Shown one piece after another: positions 1 through 9,274 of a stretch of 64,000 nt of DNA (its first letter is position 1; each line of letters starts with the position of its first letter). The DNA comes from Paraimprobicoccus trichonymphae (lineage in GTDB: Bacteria > Bacillota > Clostridia > Oscillospirales > Acutalibacteraceae). Under the pieces are notes generated by a model that saw only the letters and a list, made by a program, of their open reading frames with translations, was not told the DNA's origin and did no database searches. The translations under genes were made by a program, and so were the position numbers. Location of the stretch: assembly GCA_036322875.1 (NCBI GenBank), contig AP027925.1, forward strand, positions 992,001 to 1,056,000. Direction: 5' to 3'.

Positions 1-57
1 GATTTTGCTATTGGAATTTACAGAGGATTGCTAAATTATTTTGGTTTAGAAACTTAA
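1..57 (+). CDS. C-terminal end of a probable N-acetylmuramoyl-L-alanine amidase (partial)
   Basis: Only the last 18 codons are inside the window, ending in a TAA at 55-57. The visible tail, with an AIGIYRGLLNYFG-like ending, resembles the last helix of amidase_3 (AmiC/CwlC-type) cell-wall hydrolases, which usually close with an A-x-x-I-x-x-G-I-x-x-Y-F-G pattern. The catalytic part lies upstream of the window, so this is a resemblance only. It converges on dnaN, whose 3' end is about 225 bases away. Confidence 0.4.
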   Translation, partial: DFAIGIYRGLLNYFGLET

Positions 58-281
58 TTTATAATATTCGTTGTTAGTATAAAGTAACAAATTATATAAA
101 AATAATAAAAAAATTTAACATCCAATTTCCAAACCTGTTCAATTTAGAAATTTTAGATATATTGTTACATTTATGGAACAACCCAATTATCAAATTTTAT
201 ATGCAAAATCTTTTAAATCATATAATAATCTTTCGTTTATTTTTAGATTTTGAATTATTAACATGCCCTAAAATGAACTAT

Positions 282-1403
282 TTAGTTTTTTAATCTCACT
301 GGTAATAATAAAAAAACAAAATTGCCATCTCTAGATTTAGGCACAAACTTAATAGGTTTTATGGGACTACATAATTCTAAAATAACAATATCTGTATCTA
401 AACTTTTTAAAACATCTAACATAAACTTACTATTAAATCCGATTTCTAGTTCGTTTCCTACAAACTCGACATTTTTAATTACATCTTTAGCTTTACCCAT
501 AGAAGTTTCACATGATAATTCTATATTTTCCCTTGAAAATTTACAACATACGGAAGTTTTTAATCTTTCTAATATTAGCAAAGAAACTCTTTCTATACTT
601 TCTTTAAAATTTCTAGTACTTATTTCTACCATGGTTTCAGCGTTTTTTGGTATAGAAACATTATAATCTAAAAATTCATCTTGTAATAATCTTGATATTA
701 TATTATGCTTTCCAATTTTAAATTCAATGTAATTAATACCAAAACAGACTTCTAATTTTTCTACATCAGTATTTGACAAAAGTCTTAAAATTTCATTCAT
801 AGTTTTACCTGGAACAACAAATCTTAAATTTAAATTTTCTTTGATATTTTCTTTTCTTAAAGCCATTCTGTAACCATCTAAAGCAACTAAAATAATCTCG
901 AAATTTTTTATCTCAAACAAAATTCCAGTATAAACTGGTTTAGAAATATCATCAGAAACAGCAAAAATAGTCTGTTTTATCATGCTTTTTATTACATCTA
1001 CATCTAAATTTATAAATTCAGGATTTTCAATTCTAGGCAAATCTGGAAACTCTTTAAAAGAAATTCCACTCAATGAAAAATTACTACATCCAGATCTAAT
1101 ATCAGTCTTCAAGTTTTCGAAAACTTCAATTTTTATTAAATCTTCAGGTGATCTCCTTACTATTTCAGTAAATAACTTGGCTGGTAAAACAACAGACCCT
1201 TCTTTTTCAACTTCAATATTGATGTTTGTTTTGATTCCAAATTCCAAATTATAACCACATAGTCCTAACGTATTATCGCTTTTTGCTGTTAACAAAACAC
1301 CTTCAATAGCTGAAATATTTGATTTAGGAGAAACTGCTCTTTGAATCACTGATAAATTTTCTATTAATTCTAATTTATTACAAATTATTCTCATATTATG
1401 CAT
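282..1403 (-). CDS. dnaN: DNA polymerase III beta sliding clamp
   Basis: The 373-residue product has the family's usual length, three clamp domains of about 120 residues each, and the typical ending LLPVRLKN. It forms the dimeric ring that tethers DNA polymerase III to DNA and also serves DnaA inactivation and mismatch repair. The first ATG is at 1403; a second in-frame ATG at 1394 gives the more usual N terminus (MRIICNK). Neither has a strong ribosome binding site. In most Firmicutes dnaN follows dnaA, but here the upstream side holds an IS605-type remnant and no dnaA, so the origin region seems rearranged. No frameshift or missing segment is seen. Confidence 0.97.
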   Translation of the reverse strand: MHNMRIICNKLELIENLSVIQRAVSPKSNISAIEGVLLTAKSDNTLGLCGYNLEFGIKTNINIEVEKEGSVVLPAKLFTEIVRRSPEDLIKIEVFENLKTDIRSGCSNFSLSGISFKEFPDLPRIENPEFINLDVDVIKSMIKQTIFAVSDDISKPVYTGILFEIKNFEIILVALDGYRMALRKENIKENLNLRFVVPGKTMNEILRLLSNTDVEKLEVCFGINYIEFKIGKHNIISRLLQDEFLDYNVSIPKNAETMVEISTRNFKESIERVSLLILERLKTSVCCKFSRENIELSCETSMGKAKDVIKNVEFVGNELEIGFNSKFMLDVLKSLDTDIVILELCSPIKPIKFVPKSRDGNFVFLLLPVRLKN

Positions 1404-1448
1404 TCTAGTACTTACTCAAATATATTTCAAATTTTTTTGATATTTTTT

Positions 1449-1761
1449 ATATAAATTCGCGAGAAAATCGCTAAATATTTATTTTAGGGAATGAATCATA
1501 AAAATATTGACAAAAAATAATAGTATGATAAAATTACAGGGCGTCAAGAATTTTTAATATTAACTCCTATGTGAAGAGTAAAAATTAGACCTATTCTGAA
1601 GCCACAAAATATGATATAATAAGAGTATGTGCGTCTGGGTAGGGTTTTGCTTATGGTAAGGAATTGGAGCTACGCAGCAGAAGTCTCACCTTACAGAATG
1701 GTAGAAATATACTTCTGTATGCACCTGAGAATCCCCTGTCTAAAGGCAGGGGGAGTGTCAA
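1449..1761 (+). mobile_element. Transposase-less IS200/IS605-type element end with omegaRNA-like right end
   Basis: The right part (about 1620-1761) has the look of the 3' end of IS605-group elements. A stem is formed by GTAAGG and CCTTAC around 1660-1695. A terminal hairpin CCCCTG...CAGGGG lies at 1734-1753, followed by AGTGTCAA at 1754-1761. In known elements such as ISDra2 this is where the TnpB guide RNA scaffold ends and the guide begins. The left part (1449-1479) is a 31-bp stretch that recurs inverted at 56910-56942. No tnpA or tnpB reading frame lies between, so the element is either a non-autonomous derivative or a deletion remnant. Identification is by pattern recall, not by search. 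Confidence 0.6.
1508..1535 (+). promoter_or_regulatory. Sigma-A type promoter inside the element
   Basis: TTGACA at 1508-1513 and TAAAAT at 1530-1535 are separated by 16 bases. The same box pair with the same spacer sequence except one base occurs at 44225-44252, within another copy of the repeat family, which argues that it is a conserved part of the element. It would transcribe toward the omegaRNA-like right end. Confidence 0.5.
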
Positions 1762-1789
1762 GACTGATTGTTCACAAAATTTTACAATT

Positions 1790-2533
1790 TTAAGAGGTTT
1801 TTATAAATGTATTTAAAATAACTAAAATTGTTAAAATTGTCTGTTGGTTCGTCTTTCTAGATATAAGTCCTTCATGAAATTCTATATGGGTTATACAATT
1901 CGTCATTGAATTGTCTATATTAAACAATAGTGTTTTAATATCAGTATTTTCTTTCACGTACGATTGATTTAACGTATTTTTAATCACAATACTAAATTTT
2001 TCAAAAAAACTTCTCACGTTAAAAAGAGTAGTATATGCTGATTTTAGTAAATTTTTAAGTTTTTTATAACGTTCATCACTAATAGGACCTTTAGGACCTT
2101 TAATAATTTGCGACTTATCGCTTTTACCTTCCAACTCCAATATTAAATTTTTTATATCATCATCTTTTACAAGATTCTCATAAATCAAGATCTGATTCTT
2201 TAAATTTGTAATATGCTCTTTAATATTTGCATTTACCACAGTGTTATTAGTATCGTTAATTAAATCTTTAAATTTATCCTCGGGCGTATGCTTCTTTATT
2301 ACAATTTTTTCCTTTGTTTTGGGTAAAACCATTGTTTTAACAAAAGCTTTTACAAAAAAACTTAGATCATCGTAACTTTTTTCTATTTTTGCTACTTTTC
2401 CTTTTATAATATTGCGTGAAATAGGATCAATTACACAACCACCGATATTATACCTATTTACTATTGGAGATACAATTTCGTTTAAATCTTCGAGTAATAC
2501 TATAATTTTATCCTTAATATCTTTTATTTCCAT
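1790..2533 (-). CDS. Hypothetical protein, alpha-helical, with hydrophobic C terminus
   Basis: This 247-residue product matches no family I recognise. It is rich in Lys, Ile, Asn and Asp and mostly helix-like. It contains a short GPKGP turn near residue 150 and ends in a hydrophobic stretch (TILTILVILNTFI) that could be a single membrane anchor. It starts at an ATG at 2533 with a possible GGATGATGG ribosome binding site. It stands alone between the IS605-type remnant and the decayed mazEF pair. Its 3' end lies within 30 bases of the omegaRNA-like end, so the two transcripts would converge. Confidence 0.6.
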   Translation of the reverse strand: MEIKDIKDKIIVLLEDLNEIVSPIVNRYNIGGCVIDPISRNIIKGKVAKIEKSYDDLSFFVKAFVKTMVLPKTKEKIVIKKHTPEDKFKDLINDTNNTVVNANIKEHITNLKNQILIYENLVKDDDIKNLILELEGKSDKSQIIKGPKGPISDERYKKLKNLLKSAYTTLFNVRSFFEKFSIVIKNTLNQSYVKENTDIKTLLFNIDNSMTNCITHIEFHEGLISRKTNQQTILTILVILNTFIKTS

Positions 2534-2713
2534 ACCACACCATCATCCTTATTTAATTTTGTAATACATATTATATGATATTATCTAGCTGCAGCAATAT
2601 TATTAGCAAAAAAAAAATATTTATACAAAATAAATGAGAAAATCGCCAAATTGTTAGTTTAGACAAAAAGAGTACACTAAATCTATCAATTTTTGAATTA
2701 TATCTATTTGTGC

Positions 2714-3030
2714 TTATTCTAAAAAACTAACTCTTCTTGCAAACAAATCAAGCAATTTTACTTGTTCACACATTATACCCCCTAAGTCTTTGTTCTACTA
2801 TCCAGCTCTACATGTATAGGAAACCATTTGTTTGTGCTCGTTATTGGATAAACAATAGATAATTTTGTAAAATTATTAAAACAATTGCTACTAATAATAA
2901 TTGCCAGTTGTTTTTTCATTTTTTTATGTCCCAATTGTGGATTAAAATCAACTAAAACTATATTATTTTTACAGAATTTCTTTGTCAACAGATCCACCGC
3001 AATCAATTTTCTTTTGTTCATATATACCAT
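2714..3030 (-). pseudogene. mazF: Decayed MazF/PemK-type toxin
   Basis: The frame carries clear MazF motifs: IVLVDFNPQLGH, IVYPITSTNK and HVELDSRTKT. MazF is an mRNA interferase. The frame stops at a TAG after SRTKT; one base further on the reading resumes with GGIMCEQVKLLDLFARR and ends at a stop at 2714-2716. That is the normal MazF C-terminal region displaced by a one-base deletion. The apparent N-terminal extension (MVYMNKRKLIAV...) only reads the overlapping mazE in another frame; the genuine start was probably a TTG near 2985. Its antitoxin partner just upstream is also broken. Confidence 0.75.
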
Positions 3031-3200
3031 TAAAATTTTTTAAAACTCCACTTAACTTTTTAGGTTCTGATTTTTCTAAAATAATTTTGTTATCTTTCTC
3101 AATAATTTCTAATTTACCTCTTAATTCAAGTTGCATATTTTCTATTATTATCTTATGAATCCTTATCTCAAAACTATTTCCCTATGTACAAATCGATATA
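2969..3200 (-). pseudogene. mazE: Decayed MazE/AbrB-type antitoxin
   Basis: Reading the minus strand gives GNSFEIRIHK, then a KLEIIEKDNKIILEK segment, then a KKIDCGGSVDKEIL ending, which together follow the MazE layout (WGNS-AIRIPK, beta-rich AbrB fold, tail that binds the toxin). The conserved Trp of WGNS is replaced by an in-frame TAG (TGG to TAG), and no start codon lies in frame upstream. The gene overlaps mazF by several codons, as in intact mazEF operons. Both halves therefore look inactivated. Confidence 0.65.
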
Positions 3201-3352
3201 GTTATAAATATTTATTAGATCGGATATTTTGTATCAGATTTTTTATTTTAAAAAGCTTTAAGAATATGCTAAAAATCGGCAAAAACACAATTTAATATAT
3301 TTTTATTCATTATTTTGAAGCAATAAACTTTTATTTTGTATTTCAAATTTAA

Positions 3353-4294
3353 TTATAGTATATTAAACGCATTTTTTATTGTTTTAAAATTTTTTTCCAC
3401 AGAATTCAAGTACTGATCTTTATTTTTCTCGCCATTTGTAGCTGAATTTAATTCATAAATTTTAACCGAAACCTCTTTTGAAATACTTTCAGCTGTTTTT
3501 TTCGAACTTTCAGAATTGCTATCTACAAAAATACTTTTTATATTTTTGTCAGTTTTTATTTTATATATCAAACTAGAAATTTCCTTTGCATTTGATCCTT
3601 CATCATGACTGTGACTATGTTTAGATAAATTTATAGTTTCAAAATTAAAGTCTTTTCCAAAATAATTAAACCGGTTATCTAAAATAACAATTTTTCGTTT
3701 TTCAATAGGTATTTTACTTAGCTCGTTTTCCATTCTAAATTTTAATTCTTCAAGCTTTTTCATATATTCAGAAGCATTTAAAATATACTTTTCACTGTTT
3801 TTTGTATCAATCTTAGATAGTTGCTCTAAAATATTTTCTACCTGCTTTTTATAGTTATTTAAAGAAAGCCAAATATGTGAATCTTTATGTAATAAATTTA
3901 TATTTTTGCTAGAGTCTATTATATTGATCTTTTCATAATTTTCTTTTAATTTTTCAATGAAAGAATCTTCCATACCAGCACCATTTATAACAAAAGCCAT
4001 AGATTTCTCTATTTTTTTCATATCAGTAGGTTGCAATTGAAAATCATGTAAACAACCACCACCGTAGTTTTTTGAAATATTTTCAATTTTGATATTTTCA
4101 ACACCATCAGTTATATTTAATAAAATTATATAAATGGGATAAAAAGAAGCAACAACAACCTTCTTTTCTTCATTCAAACTATCTATACCGTCATAAAATT
4201 CCTTTCTGGGATAACTGTTAAAAAATAACATTACAAAAGAAAATATGACTAAAAAGCCTAAAACAAAAAACAAAATAAAATTTTTCTTTTTCAA
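3353..4294 (-). CDS. Zinc/manganese ABC transporter substrate-binding protein (ZnuA-like)
   Basis: This 313-residue protein has a long hydrophobic N-terminal segment (residues 6-26) that serves as signal anchor, then a ZnuA/AdcA-type fold. Recognisable motifs are VASFYPIYII, CLHDFQLQPTDM with His83, FVINGAGMED and DSHIWLS with His140. A His-rich HSHSHDEG loop lies near residue 226. These are the metal ligands and capture loop of cluster A-I binding proteins. At the third ligand site the usual His appears to be Asp206. No ABC permease or ATPase gene lies beside it, so its transporter must be encoded elsewhere or be lost. The start ATG at 4294 has no strong ribosome binding site. Confidence 0.85.
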   Translation of the reverse strand: MKKKNFILFFVLGFLVIFSFVMLFFNSYPRKEFYDGIDSLNEEKKVVVASFYPIYIILLNITDGVENIKIENISKNYGGGCLHDFQLQPTDMKKIEKSMAFVINGAGMEDSFIEKLKENYEKINIIDSSKNINLLHKDSHIWLSLNNYKKQVENILEQLSKIDTKNSEKYILNASEYMKKLEELKFRMENELSKIPIEKRKIVILDNRFNYFGKDFNFETINLSKHSHSHDEGSNAKEISSLIYKIKTDKNIKSIFVDSNSESSKKTAESISKEVSVKIYELNSATNGEKNKDQYLNSVEKNFKTIKNAFNIL

Positions 4295-4378
4295 AAAATC
4301 AGCCTGCTCATATGTAGATTATAATACATTTATTTATGAAAATATAACAAAATCTTTTATCCAAAATATTTTGTAAAA

Positions 4379-5503
4379 CTAATTCTCATCTAATTTGTCT
4401 GCAAAGTTATATAGAGCATATTCCATAGCATCAATTACATCTATATTTGTGGTTCCATTATCAAGCCTTTTATTAGGATACTTTTTATTCCATGAAGCAT
4501 CACACAAAGCACTTATTAGTTCTTTACAATTAGAGTTAACTTTAAATCTTTTTTCATAAATAAGTCTATTCACTAAATTTATCCTGCTTATAATTCTGCC
4601 CTTAGAACATTTCTCTACATTTAAATTTATATTTTTAGATTTTAGTTTCTCCTGTAAACCCTTAGTTAAAACCTGACCTAAAGCACCATAATCAGCAAAA
4701 CAAAAATTTATAGTTTGATATTTTCTGTAAACATAGCTATAAAAATCTATAAATTTTTCATAAAGTTCTTTAGGACTTTGGATTTCAGAAATTAAGTTTT
4801 CTTCTAAAACGTGAACTTCTTTAAAATACTTAGTAATACCGACACATATAAAACAGGTTTTGCTTTTATCTGCGCCATAATCTATACCAATGCTTAACAA
4901 TATGTATTTATTATTTTGAAATCTTTGTATTAAAAATTTATCTGGATTTACTGAAAAATTTTTATATATTAATCTTTTATGATTTTTCAAATTTACTAAT
5001 TTATAAAAAAAACTTTTTATTTTTGAAAAATTCAAATTTATTATGTATATGTAAATAAATCCTGTGATTAACAGCAATATATTGGTTATTATTGCTGCTG
5101 TTAAGCCAAATGCCCATACTAAAAAATCGCCCAGCAATATCCCAAAAACGCCACAACTCTTTTTCACAATTCCAAGCTCGTAAGAATAAGCTATTTTATT
5201 TACATATTTATCAAAATTTTCAAAAGATTTGTATTCAAATAAATAAGCAATCGAACAAAACAAAATAATTTCTATAAAAATCAATATTAAATGTGTTTTG
5301 TAATATTTTTTTTTATTTTTATTATTAATATCTAAAATAAATACTATGCAAAATATTAAATATGTGCAAGAACCAAAAAATCCCCAAATGAAATTGTGTG
5401 CAAATTTCCAAAAATTTTCACCTGGAATTAATATTAAACTAGATAATAACACAATTAAACAAATATTTATAAACTGGTGAAAATATTTTTTATCTTTAAG
5501 CAT
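4379..5503 (-). CDS. Chimera: FtsK/SpoIIIE membrane domain fused to a phage terminase nuclease domain
   Basis: Residues 1-165 contain four to five hydrophobic segments and the pattern CGVFGILLGDFLVWAFG, as in the 4TM N-terminal domain of FtsK/SpoIIIE. From about residue 198 the protein instead follows the C-terminal RNase-H-fold nuclease of PBSX-type terminase large subunits. It has GIDYGADKS (Asp208), FADYGALGQVLTKGL (Asp271), INLVNRLI and LDNGTTNIDVIDAMEYAL (Asp355/358). The FtsK motor domains and the terminase ATPase are both absent. The join is in frame and the frame is open. A deletion joining ftsK to a prophage terminase explains it best; a functional novel fusion is less likely. This nuclease differs in type from the terminase of the prophage at 14412. 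Confidence 0.8.
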   Translation of the reverse strand: MLKDKKYFHQFINICLIVLLSSLILIPGENFWKFAHNFIWGFFGSCTYLIFCIVFILDINNKNKKKYYKTHLILIFIEIILFCSIAYLFEYKSFENFDKYVNKIAYSYELGIVKKSCGVFGILLGDFLVWAFGLTAAIITNILLLITGFIYIYIINLNFSKIKSFFYKLVNLKNHKRLIYKNFSVNPDKFLIQRFQNNKYILLSIGIDYGADKSKTCFICVGITKYFKEVHVLEENLISEIQSPKELYEKFIDFYSYVYRKYQTINFCFADYGALGQVLTKGLQEKLKSKNINLNVEKCSKGRIISRINLVNRLIYEKRFKVNSNCKELISALCDASWNKKYPNKRLDNGTTNIDVIDAMEYALYNFADKLDEN

Positions 5504-5980
5504 TAAAAACCTACATCCTAAAAAAACATTTTTTCAATTATATACATTAAATTTACTTTTTGTAAATATAAAATAATCACGGATATATTTAATAGAATTA
5601 CTAAAAATCCTCGTGTTTAAAATGAGCAAAAAAACTGTCAAATTTTGATTTAATTGAATGAGTCGCTTGAAAATGTTGAAAGAATTTTGACAAAAAAATA
5701 ATGAATTAATATGATTAAAAGTGATTAAATTTTTACATGAAAACTTGAATGTTAGTGTGTAAGTTCATATCTAAAAAGAAATGTGAGTATTAGAAAATTT
5801 ACAACATTTATTTTCATTAAGATAAAATTAATATTATATGGAGGGATGTGAGAAATTTGCATAAAACAGAAAATGAAAAAGTACATAGCCAAAAATTTTT
5901 GGTTCTTGTTAAAATACAAAATCAAATGAAATTATACAATTAAAATAAAACTGTGATAATAAAATTAGGAGTGTATATAA
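5504..5980. other. Intergenic stretch with promoter-like boxes
   Basis: Divergent spacer between the FtsK chimera and the surface-protein gene. A TTGACA box lies at 5687-5692, followed by an A-rich spacer resembling the repeat-family promoter at 1508 and 44225, but the rest of the repeat is not present. A 29-codon TTG-started frame with a GGAGGG site around 5841-5846 ends near 5942; I do not regard it as a proven gene. Confidence 0.3.
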
Positions 5981-6867
5981 ATGTATTTTTTTAATATAAA
6001 AGTGAGAAATTTGAAGTTTATCATATTGACAATTTTGGTAGTCAGTTCATCTGAAATTTCTATATTTGCTGCAAAAAATTGGGTAATAATTACGAACAAT
6101 GAAATTTGTAATAATAAAGTAATAAATATAAAAGTTTTAAAAAATAATGAATTTATTGTATATTATTCAAATAATTATCATAGTGTCCCACCAGCTAATT
6201 GTGCTGTTTATTCGCTGGATGAATTTGGCATTAAGTTTTTAAAAATTAGAGGAGATAAAAGAATAAAAGTAACAGGAGGAAATTCATGTAAATTTGTTGA
6301 CATTGAAATAGAAGATATAAAACTTAAACTCAAAGAATTTTCTCCAATAGAATTGTCTGATGAAGCTAATGTTTTACTTACTTGTAACGGCCAAAATAAT
6401 TTATCATCACCGTCTTACAATGATAGTGATATACAAGTAACTTCTGGCAATCGCATTGTAATTACAAGTATTACAAATAGTATACTAAATGTGATCGTAA
6501 GAGTTAGTTCCGACGAGTTTGAGAGAAGAGGTAGTGCAAGAATTGGTGGGAATACATCGCTTCCAAACGCAGGAAATATTGTAATACAAGGGAATGTGAA
6601 TATTTATAGTGCAGGTGGGGGAAATGGCGCGGGAATTGGCGGTGAAATAGGAGGTTCAGGTGAAAATATAGTAATACAAGGTTTTGCAAAAGTTGAGCTA
6701 TATTATTTTCTAGTGGTGCGGAAATTGGTAATGGAAAAGACGGCTCAGGTGGAAATGTAACAGTACAAGAGTTTGCAGGAATTAAAACTATGTCGTATTT
6801 TGGCAGTGTGGGAATTGGCGGCGAAAGGAGCGGATCTGGCTTCAAATTTGTTTTTATCGGTAATTGA
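5981..6867 (+). pseudogene. Frameshifted glycine-rich secreted surface protein
   Basis: The frame opens with a signal peptide (charged start, hydrophobic ILTILVVSSS core, AA-K cleavage-like site near residue 31). It later shows repeats of the GGGNGAGIGGEIGGSGENIVIQG kind, known from clostridial cell-surface beta-rich proteins. After about position 6690 the first frame turns into nonsense and stops at 6760. The same repeat pattern continues in the -1 frame (SSGAEIGNGKDGSGGN, then VGIGGERSGSGF) to a stop at 6865-6867. One indel therefore splits the gene. A GGAG-type ribosome binding site precedes the ATG at 5981. The exact ligand or role is not evident. Confidence 0.65.
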
Positions 6868-7037
6868 CGTGGAATCTGTCAATTACCATTTATTTTTGTT
6901 ACTTTATTTTCAAGTTAATGGCAACAAATTCTGTATGAAATTTAAGTCGTGTTTCCAAATGTAGGCAATCATAATTAAATTCTATTTATTGTATTTTCAA
7001 AAATTTACTGAAATTTGAATGCTTCGAGTTATAAAAC

Positions 7038-8072
7038 CTAAAGGTTATATATTAAATTATCATAAATATCTTTTTTTGGTAACTTATATTTTACACTTTC
7101 TATAATATTAATAATATTCGTTATTTCTATTTCTTTTAAAAACACATAAGACATTAGCACTACAGGTGATGACATGGAAAATCTTATGTTGTGTATGCTT
7201 TTTTTAAATCTTATCTTTTTTGGAATTTTATCTATATTATTTTCAAAATTTTCTTTAAACCATTTCTTGCCAATTTTTGATTCTTTCAATTTTTTCTCAA
7301 ACTCATTGGAATCTTCAGTTTCGATAAATTCTCTTAGACATTTAGAACCTAAATTTCCAAACGGAAACATAAGTCTTAGTATAGATTTTTCTTCTAAATT
7401 ATAGTATTTTTTAGCTCTAAAAATTCGTACTATATTCATCAAATCTATATAAACATTAAATAAATCTAATAATTCTTTCTTAGCCGAACTTTTTAGATAT
7501 TTTCTTATAATTCCAAAAGTCATATCATATAAATAAGTGTACAAAATAGTTTCCACGATATTTAAATCTAAATCTTCAATTTCAAATCTCTTTAACAATT
7601 TATAATAGCATGTTTTTTTTATTAAATCTAAAAAACCGCTAAAATTATTTATTTTAGAAAATTTTGCAAAATTTATTTTAGTATGTTTAGAAAAAAAGCT
7701 TGGCAGATTATAAACTAAATTTTCTGTTTTATCTGCTAACAATAGGGTTAAAAAATACATAATTTCTTGAATTTCAGTTTTAATTATCATGTAACTAAAA
7801 AAATTTTCTCCTGATGCCAAATCATATCTTGACAGCACATCAAAAAAATAAAGTAATTCTTTTTTTAATAACCTTTCTAAAACAATTCTATTTAAACTCT
7901 CTCTATCTATATTCCCTAAAATATAGCTATAATTTGTTTTAGTTTTTAAGTATTCAATTATTTCTTCAATAGTATTACAAGAAATTAAATTTTTATAATT
8001 TAAATTTGTTAACCTTTTACCATAAAGAGCTCTAACTTTAGAAAGCACAGCTTTAGAAGCAAAATAACACAA
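7038..8072 (-). CDS. ntpC: V-type ATP synthase subunit C
   Basis: The 344-residue, strongly helical product follows the V-ATPase C/AC39 subunit: a VRALYGKRLT start, an IEEIIEYLKT helix, repeated helical hairpins, and the ending typical of the family. In V/A-type ATPases this subunit links the central stalk to the membrane ring. The start is a TTG at 8070-8072, supported by an AAAGGAGG site nine bases upstream. The usual operon partners (I, K, E, A, B, D) are not adjacent; a decayed spacer and a dapF remnant lie upstream and a broken surface gene downstream. So the gene is isolated or its operon has been rearranged. Confidence 0.85.
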   Translation of the reverse strand: MCYFASKAVLSKVRALYGKRLTNLNYKNLISCNTIEEIIEYLKTKTNYSYILGNIDRESLNRIVLERLLKKELLYFFDVLSRYDLASGENFFSYMIIKTEIQEIMYFLTLLLADKTENLVYNLPSFFSKHTKINFAKFSKINNFSGFLDLIKKTCYYKLLKRFEIEDLDLNIVETILYTYLYDMTFGIIRKYLKSSAKKELLDLFNVYIDLMNIVRIFRAKKYYNLEEKSILRLMFPFGNLGSKCLREFIETEDSNEFEKKLKESKIGKKWFKENFENNIDKIPKKIRFKKSIHNIRFSMSSPVVLMSYVFLKEIEITNIINIIESVKYKLPKKDIYDNLIYNL

Positions 8073-8640
8073 GACAAATTACCTCCTTTAATTTTATAAT
8101 ATAGTATTTTAGCTTAGTTCACCTCAATATTTATGAAATTTTTCAAATCTCCAAAAATTCATAATTATATAAACTAATATTCAGATATTTCAGACAACTT
8201 ACACAATAATTATAGTTAAATTAACTAATTTAATTATTTTCTAAAATTAAAAAAAGAGCAAGTTTAGGTGAAATTTGCGATACTTCAAAATTTGACAGCA
8301 AAATCCCAAACTCAACCGCATAGAAAAATAAAATCAAAAACAAAGTTCAAATTTTAATTACAGAAAACGCCAGCACCGTGTAAAAACAAGAAACTTACGA
8401 CGAAAAACACAATGCCAAATTGAAAAATTCTTGAAAAAAGTTAATGAGTGCGATAATTTTTAACTGAATTTGTGGCTTTCATTTGTCAAAAATATTACCG
8501 TAAAAGCTGGTGGTACATTAATTGTGATGTTTGAAAAATGATGCAAAAATTACAATCAGAAATAGGAAAGTCGTGGTGTATTGTCGAATTGGCATAGATA
8601 AAGAGATTTAAAATATTTATAAATCAAGAACAAAGTATTT
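8073..8640. other. Decayed non-coding stretch
   Basis: No open frame of useful length on either strand. A short plus-strand stretch near 8500 reads NITVKAGGTLIV before a stop, which resembles a fragment of a beta-helical surface protein, but it is too short to call. Confidence 0.3.
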
Positions 8641-9000
8641 AAGACATTTCTTAGAAATGTGCATATTTTTGGGCGAAAATTTCAAAACTAGTCATTTTTT
8701 AATAATTTTAAAACTTTCAAATTTCCTAAAGGTGTAAATGTAGAGTTTGCTAAAATTTTGAACAAAAATAAACTCAAATTAAGGGTTTTAGAACGCGGAA
8801 GTGGAGAAACTCTTTCTTGTGGAACAGGTGCTTGCGCTAGTGTAGTAATGGGTGTAAAAAATGGACTTTTAAAAGAAAATTTTGATATAAAAGTAAAATT
8901 GCTAGGTGGCGAACTCACGATTCATTATGATACAATAAAAAATATTGTTTATATGACCGGTGAAGCAGTAAGCATTTTTGACGGAATGATTAAAATTTAA
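8641..9000 (+). pseudogene. dapF: C-terminal remnant of diaminopimelate epimerase
   Basis: The frame contains FPKGVNVEFA, then RGSGETLSCGTGACASV with the second catalytic cysteine, then LLGGELTIHY and a GEAVSIFDG ending. This is the second half of DapF, which interconverts LL- and meso-diaminopimelate for peptidoglycan and lysine. The N-terminal domain with the first catalytic cysteine is absent, and an in-frame TAG lies at 8689-8691. A functional two-cysteine active site cannot form from this alone. Another dapF copy may exist outside the window. Confidence 0.8.
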
Positions 9001-9274
9001 AAAGAGTTGTTTTGTTACTTTACAGCCGATTTAAGAGTATAAGTAGCTATAAACTTTATACGAAATTTTAATTTATACTTTTAGAAAATTACAAAGTGAA
9101 TTTTGAAAATTTTGGAATTCAAAAATGTAAATTCTGTGAAAAATGGTGACTTAAACGGGTTTACAATATAATATTTATTTAAAATAAAATAAATTGTTGA
9201 CAAAATTTATTATTTGTAGTTAAGTAGTGTCTAGGGTTAAAACATAAAACAAATATCCAAAGAGATAGAACAAA

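Noticed and set aside
1404..1790. Possible replication origin beside dnaN
   Set aside because: No cluster of DnaA boxes (TTATCCACA-like) is visible and dnaA is absent; the stretch is explained by the IS605-type remnant.
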